Of a DNA stretch of 64,000 nt, positions 25,535-36,242 are shown piece after piece. Positions within the stretch are counted from its first letter, which is position 1. Each line of letters begins with the position of its first letter. Source of the stretch: Rhizopus arrhizus. Its lineage: Eukaryota > Mucoromycota > Mucoromycetes > Mucorales > Rhizopodaceae. The stretch is taken from NCBI GenBank assembly GCA_024220505.1, contig JAKZZE010000005.1, positions 1,696,501-1,760,500 on the forward strand, in the 5' to 3' direction. Made by a program: the position numbers and the translations under genes. The notes under the pieces were generated by a model. The model saw nothing but the letters and a program-made list of their open reading frames with translations. It was not told the DNA's origin and searched no databases.

Positions 25535-25655
25535 TTGTTAGAGCGAAAAAACTTTTACATCATAGCCGACAATAATCCCTCAGTAACGCCAATTTGACTT
25601 GGTCCAAAAAGACAAAGTAAAATCTTCAAAAGCGACAGTTACCTGCTAGCAAACT

Positions 25656-25739
25656 GCCAAATATTTCTCAGATAGTGCCATTTATTCTTAGGTAATCGCC
25701 ATTTATTTTTCAGAAATCGCCATTGTTTGATAACTTTAA
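25656..25739. repeat. 21-bp tandem array, four degenerate units
   Basis: Units begin at 25656, 25677, 25698 and 25719, exactly 21 bp apart. Each starts with GCCA(A/T) and continues with an AT-rich tail; units 2 and 3 share GCCATTTATT. The array lies upstream of the decayed transposase (minus strand), where subterminal transposase-binding repeats would be expected. That role is inference. Confidence 0.6.
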
Positions 25740-26069
25740 TTTATGTCAAGGGATGAACAGCCTTTTTTTACTGCTTTCTGTGAAAATCAATCCAGAAGCT
25801 GTAATTCGTAGTTTGAGATATATTTAAAGTGAAGCAAAAGCGGTTCCTATAGTGAACTTTTAGCATATTACTCACAGGTTAAGGATGACCCAAATGTATT
25901 TACTTTTATATCTATTATCCACCCCTCATTACTCTTTTATCTTGTGTTATTTGATCTTACTTTGGTGACTGTGGTTCTCCTAAACGCTTTCACTTTCTTT
26001 TCAAACCCAGTACGCTTCTTTTTCTTTTCTTTTATTTTTTTAAGCAAAACAAAAAAAAAAAACAAAAAA
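25740..26069 (+). promoter_or_regulatory. Upstream region of the TFIIH p52 gene
   Basis: Non-coding, ending in a CT-rich tract (about 25985-26040) and an A-rich leader immediately before the ATG at 26070. No TATA box is evident. Confidence 0.35.
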
Positions 26070-28169
26070 ATGTCAGTAGACAACTTTAAGACGAGCATAT
26101 ATGAATACTTAGAAACACTGCCAACTTTCACCTTCATGCGGTTGTTTGAAAAGCCTTCGACATGTTTAGCTATTTTTAGGTTAGCAAAAAAGCATAGAAA
26201 GCTGTTAAGATGAAAAAAAGACTAAGATGTTTAATCTATAGATTACTTCCAAGTGTTGGGAGACATCTAGTCATGTCTTTATTATACGTTAAAATGCCTA
26301 TACCTGTTAGCGATGTTAGCACTTGGGTGAATAAAGAAGGAGAGAGGTGAAAAAGCATTAGGCACTGTAGAAGCGCGTTTTTGTTTATTAACTCTTCAAT
26401 AACAATAGAAAACTAGTTGAAGCATTACAAAAACTTTCAAGTCTTCGAATCATTGAACAAAAAGATCACGTCCTGATCATGAATGACACTTTTAGACATC
26501 AGTTTCAAAACGCACTTACAGGAGGGTAAGGAAAGTAGACAAACCTTTTCTCTTGTATTAAGCATCTTGTATTTAGAGGAACACAACAATCATTTGGATT
26601 ACCATGTTCAACACCAGACAAACATCCTGTCGATATTCCCTTCCTGGACCATTACGCGACAACACAGTGGGAAGCCATTCTTCACTACATGGTTGGTACA
26701 TCATTAACAAAGAAACCTAGTCGAGGTGTATTGAATTTATTGGAGCGCAGCAAACTTATGCAAAACAGGTAAAAAAAGATGTCTACTCAAAAAAAAAAGA
26801 AAGCACTTACACTTTATTACATTTAGTACAGACAATGGGGGCCAATTACAAATTACAAACAAGGGGTTTCAGTTTTTACTCCAAGATGTAAATACACAAG
26901 TTTGGGCATTTTTATTACAGTACTTGGATATGGCAGAAGTATGTATAAACATTATGGCATGAATAATCAAGTAAACTCAGTGTGATTAGGTATTACAAAT
27001 GGATTTGGTAGAAGTACTGAACTTTTTCTTTCAGCTTGGATCGTTGGAATTGGGTGAAGTAAGTAAGAGCACGTAATATCCCTTAGTTTTACATGTGTAT
27101 TGATTTTTCTTTTTTGCATAGAATTATTCCGTAGATACTTTAACCCAAACACAGTTACAAATGTTGGAGGACTTGCGTGATTATGGAATTGTATACCAAA
27201 GAAAAGTAAAAAAGTAGAAAATTAGCATGTTAAAGGGATGGAGAAGGAGTGATAATTAATACTATTTTGTACAGAAACATTCTAAACGATATTACCCAAC
27301 AAGATTAGCGACTACATTGACATCTGGCAAATCAGCGCTTGCTACTGTTGCTGGCAAATATAATCATATGGTACAAGAAACAAATATAGACGACACAACA
27401 GATACCGAAAGTGTAGATCAAGGATTTATTATCTTGGAAACTAATTATAAACTCTATGCTTATACAGGTACATTTTATATAATTATTGTTCGTATATTTG
27501 TTACTTATTCTCTTTAAAAAGATTCTCCACTTCAGATAGCCGTCTTGAATTTGTTTGTTCAACTTCAATCACGTTTCAGGAACATGGTGACTGGAGTTAT
27601 TACGAGAGATAGCATCAGAAATGCACTAATGAAAGGAATTACAGCAGAGCAGGTAACGAAACAAGAAAAAAGGCATCAACTGAAATATTTGGCTTAGATT
27701 ATCTATTATTTACAATCACACGCCCATCCACAAATGAGAAAAGAGGTAAGGAGACATTAAGCTTTCATATAATGATTATTAACACACTTATTGTAACACA
27801 GACACCTGTCTTACCTTTAACAGTTGTGGATCAAATCAGATTGTGGGAAATGGAAAGAAACAGACTAAAACCAACACCATGTAAGAGAAAATAAAATTTA
27901 CATATATATGTGTGTACTGATGTACTATACTCATACAGCCTATCTATATCATGAATTTAACGTACAAGCGGATTTTGACGCCGCAGAAAAGTATGCTCGA
28001 GATTTAGGAGTGTTATTATGGTCAAATAATCAAAAACGAACAATGGCTATTACTGAAGCGTAAGTGAAGAGAAAGTAGCACATTTTATATTGTTCTAATC
28101 ATTCCTCTTATTCTCAGTGGTCATGAAAATGTAAAAGGATTTGTTAAGAGAAGATTACAGCGAGCATAA
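26070..28169 (+). CDS. TFB2: TFIIH subunit p52 / Tfb2
   Basis: Core TFIIH subunit that anchors and stimulates the XPB/Ssl2 translocase in transcription initiation and nucleotide excision repair. Thirteen exons: 26070-26179, 26242-26346, 26409-26525, 26577-26768, 26827-26938, 26990-27058, 27122-27205, 27275-27467, 27522-27652, 27698-27745, 27802-27880, 27939-28059 and 28118-28169 (471 codons, 470 aa; human p52 has 462). Recognisable segments: [20 protein letters not shown] at the N-terminus, [57 protein letters not shown] and the C-terminal domain [18 protein letters not shown] with [11 protein letters not shown], which in the family binds p8/Tfb5. Every junction keeps frame. This is the most intron-dense gene in the window. 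Confidence 0.95.
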
Positions 28170-28231
28170 GCTCTCTTTTTATTGGCTGTGTAAATATAGA
28201 TTAAAATTTCGTTTCCCCTTTTTTTGATTTG

Positions 28232-28335
28232 TACACCATTTTCAAAAAGTAAAGTCGCATTTTTACAAAGTTTATAATACAATATATACAAAAAAGCGAC
28301 AAGTAAACGCGACATCTATTCCTAGAAATAGTGTA
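28232..28335. mobile_element. MITE copy A (TA-bounded, about 104 bp)
   Basis: Begins TACACCATTTTC and ends GAAATAGTGTA, an imperfect inverted repeat bounded by TA on both sides as in Stowaway/Tc1-mariner MITEs. Internally it has GTCGCATTTT and AAAGCGACAAG as a second inverted pair. It lies just after the TFIIH p52 stop and is about three-quarters identical by eye to copy B. Confidence 0.65.
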
Positions 28336-28535
28336 AGAGGACATTTTTTGGTTATTGCATAAGATGATGTATAAAGTGTTACTATAAGTCGTATAATGTC
28401 GTGATATTAAGGCAGTTATTATCTGTTTTAATTTAAAGGCTTAGTGAACTATACCTCAATCATCTTTTTATCTTAGGTATTTACTGTTTCTAAGAAAAAT
28501 GTATATTCTGCATTAAGACAAATTCGGCTTGATTG

Positions 28536-28638
28536 TACACTATTTCAAGAAATTAAGGTCGCATTTTGCAAAGTTTTATAATACAATTTATATGTAGCTG
28601 CGACAAGTCACGATGACTTTAATTCTAGAAATAATGTA
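28536..28638. mobile_element. MITE copy B (TA-bounded, about 103 bp)
   Basis: Same orientation and layout as copy A, starting 304 bp further on: TACACTATTTC at one end, GAAATAATGTA at the other, with an internal GGTCGCATTTT / TGCGACAAG pair. It lies about 50 bp upstream of the GST TATA box, so it could influence that promoter (inference). Confidence 0.65.
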
Positions 28639-28690
28639 TTGCATTAGGATTATTAATCAAAGAATTTCATAGAAAATCCCGCTAAAAAGG

Positions 28691-28700
28691 TATATAAAAG
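28691..28700 (+). promoter_or_regulatory. TATA box of the GST gene
   Basis: TATATAAAAG lies 63 nt upstream of the ATG at 28754, a spacing consistent with a short 5' UTR. It is the clearest TATA box I saw in the window and fits a strongly or inducibly expressed gene. Confidence 0.65.
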
Positions 28701-28753
28701 GAGCAACATAAACTGCTTCTTTTTTATCCAAACAATATTAATCAATAAGAAAG

Positions 28754-29519
28754 ATGGCTACTGAACTCAAAGATATCAAGCTTTACTATTTTACTCAAAT
28801 CCAAGGCAGCAGTAAGTTGCCATATGGCGTCATTGTGTTACATCATTAATTATTTAATATTCGTATTTTACAGAAACTATTGGTCGTGGTGACTATATCA
28901 GATTGATGCTTGAAGACGCTAGCGTTGATTATGAATATGTTAGATTGACTTGGGATCAGTGGCAAGCAAAAAAGGTCGAATTGCTTGAGCAAGGAGAAAC
29001 AGACCCAACCATGCCCTACATTACCATTGGTGGTAAGCATTACTTCAAGACTCTTCCTGTTATGCGTGTTATTGCCAAAAAACTTGGTAAATACAATGGA
29101 GAAAACGAAGAAGAAGAGTATCTCTTGGATGCTTATTCTGACAGTCTGAATGACTGGATGACTAAATGGGGTACTGCTGTTTATGCTGGCAATGAAGAGA
29201 CTCTTAAGACTTACAAAGAAACTCATCGTGTAAATGCACACAAGTTGCTTAATAGAATGCTCTCTCTTAACAAAGGTCCTTATGTCCTTGGCGAAAAGGT
29301 AAATAGATAAATATAAATTTATTACATAGATATTAATTGTATGTTTAGATTACTTATGTTGATTTCTTTATTTACCATATCCTCGATGATGATATTAAGA
29401 CTATTGTTGATATTGAAGCCGAAGCTCATATTGATGCTGAAACTTACCCTCATGTTGCTACTTTTATTGAAGCTTTTAAGAATAGACCTAACCTTAAAGG
29501 ATCTATTGCTTTGCAGTAA
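28754..29519 (+). CDS. Glutathione S-transferase, sigma-like
   Basis: Cytosolic enzyme conjugating glutathione to electrophiles, or a GSH-dependent isomerase. Exons are 28754-28811, 28874-29298 and 29349-29519 (218 codons, 217 aa, a normal GST length). The N-terminal thioredoxin-like domain has IKLYYFTQIQGSKTIGRGDY, with the likely catalytic Tyr in YYF. It continues MPYITIGGKHYFKTLPVMRV, where the cis-Pro region and GSH-binding loop lie. The C-terminal helical domain has LNRMLSLNKGPYVLGEKITY, then VDFFIYHILDDD and HVATFIEAFKNRPNLK. It has a strong TATA box and a decayed tandem copy directly downstream. Class assignment is by overall pattern; the substrate is unknown. Confidence 0.9.
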
Positions 29520-29759
29520 TTTTTTTTTTTTTTCATAAATAAAATCCCTCATTTTTTTTTTTACTATAAATGATCAGCGCAGTTTGCCTTCCTGTTTCTT
29601 TCTCTCTCCTTTATATATACAGTTAATATTAAGAATAAAATATAGAATTGGTTATCATTATAACTATGTTGAAGTTTTTGGCTACACTAAAGACAAGCAA
29701 AAAAACAAGACTAGACATAATCTGTCTGCCTTTCAATTTCAATACGTGCTCTTGAATTG

Positions 29760-30340
29760 AATGATTTCAAATCTATAGCTCTAGTGATGGCCAAACGGAT
29801 GCACTGGACAAGCAAAAAAGGAACATATTGCTTGAACAAGGAAAAGTTGATTCATACATACTCTAAATCACTGTCGGTAGTATGGTTTATTATAAAACCA
29901 TCCCTGTCTTGCGATTTCTTGCCTAGAAACTTGGTAGATGCGATGGAGAGAGCGATGAAGAAAAAAGCCTTTTGGATGTTATCCTGATAATCTTTCCGAT
30001 TAAATTTTCAGATGGGTTTTGCTCATTTTGTGACAGTAATGAAGAGACTACCAAGATTTATGAATAAAAACATTGAGTGTATAATTTCAAATTTATCAAT
30101 ATAGTTTTCTTATGTTGAATGAACTTTTTGTTTTTGGTGAGAAGGTAAGCATATATAAAAAGAAAAACATCATTTTATTGTATATACAAACTGTCTCATC
30201 AGATTACTTATGTCATTTTCCTAATTTATCATATACTCGACGATGACAGTAAAACCGTTGTGAATATTAAATCTTATTCTAATATTGATCCTTATCTTAA
30301 TACTGCTACTTTTGTAGAAGGTATGAAGAATAGATCCTAA
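29760..30340 (+). pseudogene. Decayed tandem copy of the GST gene
   Basis: Reads as a damaged version of the upstream GST. NILLEQGKVDSYIL* matches VELLEQGETDPTMPYI. Then come VYYKTIPVLRFLA*KLG and GESDEEKSLLDV, matching HYFKTLPVMRVIAKKLG and GENEEEEYLLDA. The final exon ITYVIFLIYHILDDDSKTVV is preceded by the same intron position after GEK. It ends MKNRS then TAA at 30338-30340. In-frame TAA and TAG codons and missing segments make it a pseudogene. The start is approximate. Confidence 0.85.
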
Positions 30341-30596
30341 GAATATTTTTTTTGCTACTGTTGAATAAGATCAGTCTGCGAATAAACTACGCATAAAAAT
30401 TAAAACCATTTTTATCTGATGTTACTTTTAATCCGTAAAAGGAACGATTTTGTAAACATGTAGTACAACTATGGTAACCCGTGCATGATCGGAAATATTT
30501 AAATCTTTATGTTTCCATTTGCCAAGTTTTTGATTGTGTTTATAAAAGCATTTATTATTCTAATTCAATGTAAAAAAAAAGTAGAAGTAACTCTGA
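30341..30596. other. Short intergenic region
   Basis: Spacer between the GST pseudogene and the 3' end of the GH31 gene; nothing recognisable. Confidence 0.4.
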
Positions 30597-33373
30597 TTAT
30601 TTATTGCCAGAGGGAGGACGAGCTTTTTGCTGATAATATGTTGTAGCATAGTTTAACAAGTCATTTAGTAGACCATCATCATCCCTGGGCTCTTTGACAA
30701 AAACAGCAGGTTGGCCTAAAGGAGCATCTACTGCCTTGTAAGTACCATCACCAGGATAGTACTTTCCAGTCCAAATATGGCGCCATGAGATATTTTGGGC
30801 ATCCTTGGGAAAATAAACTTTTACATAAGAAGCAGAGGGGCTTAGCACGGGAGCTATCATTAGAGAGCTTCCTAGCATGTATTGCTGATAAGTGAGTACG
30901 CGCGCAATCTTATCATTGGGATAATAAAGAACAGGATGACGCATCAACGGCCATCCTTTCACATATGCTTCCTTGAGTACTTGCTTTCTGTAAGCAGCGA
31001 TTGACAAGAAAAGCTTGGTTGTATGAGATAGATGGGCAAAAGTATCTAGTGGCAGCAAACATTATTGATTTGTTTAAAGGACACGCTGTTTATTTTCTTC
31101 TTACCATCATTGTCGTAGAATTGTGAATTTAAAGAGGGTATAATACCTTCTGAAGTTCTAAATACTGCAGTGAATGCACCAAGCTCCATCCATCTAAGCA
31201 ATAACTCCTTTGAGCGGAACATCTTGAAGCCAGGTATGTTGCTCACAACTGTATTATACCCTCCCACATCACAATGGGTAACAGAAAAGCCTGAGAATCC
31301 GCTGGAAAGCATACCGATAATCTATTGCATTCTATGTAAGCACATGGTTTTGATCTTTGCTTTTCCTATTTTAACTTACAGCACTTTTAATACCATGATT
31401 CTGATCCCAAGTGACATTCTGGCGACCAGCCCAGAATAAATTCATATATTTTGGAGAGTGCAAGTATCCAGAACGGAAAAAGCACAGGGCTTCGTCCTCA
31501 TTCCCGAGTTCCTTGATCAGCTCATAATGCAGTAAAGCCCAATCTTCCGAATAATGATTGTGATACATAGAGGCATTTTCGTTTGAATGTAGTAAGACTG
31601 TTTTAGGATTGTAAGGCAAATGTTCACCAAAGTCTATCATCATTCCTAAAGAAAGAAACATTAATAAAAATAAATACAATAAGTTTCTTTAATGCTATAT
31701 TACCAGAAATACCAGTGCTCCATACTTGTTCTTTTAAGACTTCTTTAAACCAATTACGTGCTTCGGGATTTGTAAAATCAAGTAAACCAGCCTCTAATCC
31801 CATACCAAATTTCAAAGAAAGAGCTGTAGCATCCGAAGAGCTACTTTGTGTGCCTTTTACAAGGTAACCCTTATCTTGAGCTTCAGCAAACAAATTCTTT
31901 TTGAAACGGCCTTTTCCGCTTGGATTTGATAAACAGGGATTTACATAAGATAAAACACGAACCTTCTCATCCATTGATGATAATTTCTGAATAAATTTAT
32001 CCCAGTCTGGATATTGTTCATCATCACTTTCCCAATTCCACCACTGACGATTAAATTGCACGCCACGACCCATGGATTGCGTCCGTAGACCGGTCCAATC
32101 CTCAATACAAACTGCTGCCAAAGGAATATTTCTTTCTTTTAATCTTTTTACGACATCGTTCACTTTGTCTTTTCCTCCTTGAATACCAGCAATGATACCT
32201 TCAGATGTCCAATCCGGCAACGGAATCATTCTTCCAGCAAATGAAGTATATTCTGTCAATAAATCTAGCATTGTCTTTCCATCCAAAATACGACCTGCGA
32301 ACAAATAAATATTGTTTAATATGCGATGTGTGTTATACAACGTTGGTATCTATATTTACCTTTAAGATGATCGGAATCTACACGAATCGAAACGCGATCC
32401 AATTCAGTGAGATCAAAGCTCATATACTCTGAGTTTTCCATGAATAAACATCGAATATCGCTAGAAATATATTGCGGGATAGATGCATATGTAGCAAAAT
32501 TATCTACAGAACTACTTCCAAGTATACTCAAGGCCGAGTCTTTAAGAGATGTAGCCTAACAAAGAAAGAAAGAAAATTGGCGCGTTAATAAATGTGGTAT
32601 TAAATTAATTTGCTTGGAGACTTACCGGTTGCGCACCACTCCCATCTCCTTGCTCTCTTTTTTTTAAACGGATAAATAAAGCCGAAGCAAAAAGTGAAAA
32701 AAAAAAAAAAAATCACAACTTTACCTAATTAATATCGGCACCTTTTGCCCTTTTAAAGATGCATAAGAAAACTGCTCACCAAAGCCGTAAAAATGTTCTT
32801 CTGGTCGTGATTCGTAAGTAAGTATCAAGCGGCTATAGTCCTTCATGGAATTGTCTCTGTGCGTAACTTCTACAGAGAATTGTAGTTGCCGATGGGTGAG
32901 TTCCTTAAAAGTAAAGACATAGTCCATGTGGGTTGGTAACACCAGTTTTAGGCCAAGACCGCCATAGATTTTAATTGTATCCTTATCCGCTTTTTCAATT
33001 TTAGTAATGGTTTGAATACGTGTGGGACGCTCATTTTGTTCTGTCACTTTAAAAACGCCATTGTTTTCACAAATGATTTCATCAATACCTAACGTAGAGG
33101 AAAGAAAGGGCTGGTTTTGTATGGCTATGAAAATTATGTTTTTTTTTTTTTAGAACAAAAGCGTGGAGAGAAAAATGGTGATACATTACATTTCCAAATG
33201 ATGCGGTCATTTCCATTTTTCACAATCAATGCCAGTGCTTCAGGGTCAACCTGTATCTTGAAGTGACCCGTTGAAAATTCTTGATGTGCAACTGCCTTGC
33301 CAATAGATAACCGAGGTTTAACATATTCCTCTGTTGAAGATAATCCCAAGTTTTTTATGACTGAATTCCACAT
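30597..33373 (-). CDS. GH31 glycosidase, sulfoquinovosidase (YihQ)-like
   Basis: Intracellular by sequence, as no signal peptide is seen. Exons on the minus strand are 33373-33190, 33124-32725, 32656-32626, 32555-32360, 32294-31704, 31645-31380, 31321-31105 and 31045-30597 (778 codons, 777 aa). Compared from memory with E. coli YihQ, conserved blocks are HFYGFGEQFSY, GIIAGIQGG, IEDWTGLRTQSMG, RQWWNW, MIDFGEHLP (nucleophile Asp472), YHNHYSEDWALLHYE, FFRSGYLHSPKYMNLFWAG, THCDVGGY, SKELLLRWMELGAFT and LGQPAVF. Residues matching the sulfoquinovose-binding set appear as Gln309, Glu335, Arg353, Trp356 and Tyr578. The general acid/base Asp of WAGDQN is Arg542 here (WAGRQN), so classical retaining hydrolysis is doubtful. 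It may be a variant enzyme, a transferase or a pseudoenzyme. The reading frame is otherwise intact. Confidence 0.85.
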
Positions 33374-36242
33374 TTATGCAAACAAATAAAAATAAGAAAA
33401 AAAAATAAAAATAAAAAAAGAAACTAATGCGAAAATGTCTCAGTTTGCTTTTTATATGTCAATAAATGGAGCCCGGGCAAGCAGTGACCGGTGCAGCCGC
33501 GGTTATACAATGATTGATCTATCATTCATCTTCAACTAAAGAGTGTATTTACAGACAATACATTAAAGTAAAAGTAAGAACAGATTTAATGATAATCAGC
33601 ACTTATATCCCTATGTGTTTCTACATAAGTTTTATTTACTTCGCGTTTTAAAGGGTGTTTTATTTTTTCAATATCTGTCTTAATGTCCCGTTTCTAATGA
33701 GTTGAGTTTTTTTTTTCTTCCACTGCTTTCTACAATTTAAAAATCTATCGAGTTTGAAAATCATAATAAGCTATTCTGGATTAGTATGTTTTCACTGAAA
33801 ATCTACTATTTATTATCTTTACAACTAATGTTAATTAAATTGGTAAAAAAGTATCCGGATTTAGGATCACAATCATTGATGTACAGTACTTTGTGCTTTA
33901 TCAATAGTGACCAGGTGCAATAAACATCTGTACTACATTCCTCAAGCAAATTTTATGGTTTTGTCGCTCTTGTTTTGTAATTGAGTGGGAGAATAATTCA
34001 AATGTCTGATAATACTTAAAATTTAAAGCATTTTGAATTTTTCTGAGCGCACAAAAAAAAAAAAAAAAAAAAAAAAATACAGGATAGATTTGGCTTGCTT
34101 ATTGAGGCAATTGGAAGGATAATCACACATCTTGTCTTCATCACAATTAGGTTTGTTACAAATTCAATATAAACATCATAAAAGAAACTCTCGGGCTATA
34201 AAAATGAGAGATAGACATGGGTGGTGCCATTGCTTATACATGACAGGTAAAATTTAGATGGTGACCCATGTAACGATGCAGTATATATTTAATATGAAAT
34301 GTTTCATTTTTTTAAGAGTAAAAAAAAAGAAGACCTCTACAGAGTCCAGAGTTTAAGTTAAGGAAAAAAAAATAAAGCAAATCAACAAATGCTTTATACT
34401 TTTTCAATCTAAGCCACAAAATAATGCACTCTCATATTCCTTTTTTAGAACAAAACACATTTGCTGCACATGACAGTTTATTATGAGATAGACAGAACTA
34501 TAAATTGTGTACAACTAACAGAATATTCATATACCAAAAATGTAGCCAAAAGGAAACAGTTCTTGAGAAACTTGTACAAAAATGTATAGCTTGAGTCAAT
34601 TTATCCAAACGAACCTGCCGAAAGAATCTAGGCGTGATGACAGAGGTATTTGGTTCATGAGCCTTGTTCATCAGAGAGTAGCAGAAGCTATCAAAGAATT
34701 ATAGTAGTTAAAAAAAGCATCTTCAATTAAAGTCAAAGGCAAACATAATTACGCGAAAATAAGCATTAAGGTCTGTCCACCAAACAGTATCTAGTGCAAA
34801 AGCTTTAGGATTCGATATCGGCTGACGGGAAGGGAAAAGATTTCTGAGCCGGACAAATCTAGATAAAAGCAGTTGAGTATCTCATCAAAGAAAAAGTCAT
34901 CTCGAACAAGAAACAAGCCAAAAGGGCATTAACCTTGATAGGAATCTGAAGAGACCAATAAACCATAACAGTAAAGGTAAACAGAGATATATGCTTTATG
35001 TCATATGGAAAGGTTGATCAGCTGGAGCTTTTGATTTGTCCACTATCATATTCTTGTCAAAAAGAAAAACGAAAGCAAGAAAGAGGATCACCCAGGCATG
35101 TTAAAATATTCACGAAGAAAATCTAGGTACGTTTTAGGAACAGGCACAAGACAAATTAGTAAAATCTCAAGGCTATTTTAAGCCATTTGAGATCCACAGC
35201 TAAGGCTATTTTGTGACAGTGGGCATGTGGCAATGAGATGTACCTAGTTGCTCGAGTCAGTTATGTGTGAATAAAAAATAAAAAACTTCCTAAGGGACAA
35301 GAAGGAAAAAAGAAGAACGAAACGGAAAAAGAAAAAGGGAGCTGTTATGAGTTGTGGTCCATTATATATCCAGTGGTATATTGGTATGGCGGAGCAAGGT
35401 CAAGGACAATCATCTTAACGAAGAATTTGGCTACTACGTTATATAGTGAGACCCTATAGGAGTGGAAACTACGGTATAGGTGCTGAGTAATACGACATTT
35501 AGCTTAAGTAAGTTTATCTTCAATTGTGGGTAGAGCATTGAGCTCAGGGTGCTGGTAATTGACTGGGTTGAGTGGATCAACAATATCAAGAAGAGAAATT
35601 TTGAATTTGTTCAATTGGGTGTGAAGTTCGGATTCATATCCAGTGTGAATAAGAAGACTTGCCACTTTTTCCTGAGGCTATTGAATATCCAGGATGCGGA
35701 GGGTGTTGATGTGCAGCTTGCGAAGGGTACATAGAAGGGTAATTAGTAAACAAGAGAAAACATACATTTAGCATATACTTACATATATCATTTAAAACAA
35801 GTCGTTGTTTGCTTTCAGTTATAACGAAGGCTGGAGGCATGCACCTCCAGATATTGTGGGCAGTTGGCTCAAGCCATCTCTCTAACCGTCAAAGAGATGA
35901 AGCTCTTTCATTATAGCGAAAACAGCAACTAGGTAGACATACATATCCCATATTGATATCCTCTCAAGAGACAAAAAATCTGAGTCTATCCGTCACAGTT
36001 GTGCTCTTGACATCAGTTTACTGTCATGGAGATGATAAGTTAGCATCAAGAGAACATCAACACCAGGAAGGATAAATATGCCTCATCCATATCCGTAAGA
36101 AGATACAAATGTAATGTTTGAAGCTATTATACTACTAAATGATCCAATTGGTACTGTCATATATTTATTAGTTCACGAGAAAACCAAAAACAAAAAGAAA
36201 ATTTTTGGAGAATAATTGAATATGAGACAAAGACTGTGTATT
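33374..36242. other. 2.9-kb gene-poor region
   Basis: No gene I can support. Contains an A-tract near 34050-34077 and a GC-richer patch at 33470-33505. From about 34550 to 36100 the base composition is less AT-biased than other spacers and short minus-strand ORFs appear; one at 35634-35840 has YPSQAAHQHPPHPGYS with a possible intron. That could be a remnant of a lost gene or repeat. Nothing matches a family I know. Confidence 0.35.

Noticed and set aside
35634..35840. Minus-strand ORF with YPSQAAHQHPPHPGYS
   Set aside because: Short, no clear start or partner exons, and no family recognised; reported only within the gene-poor region.
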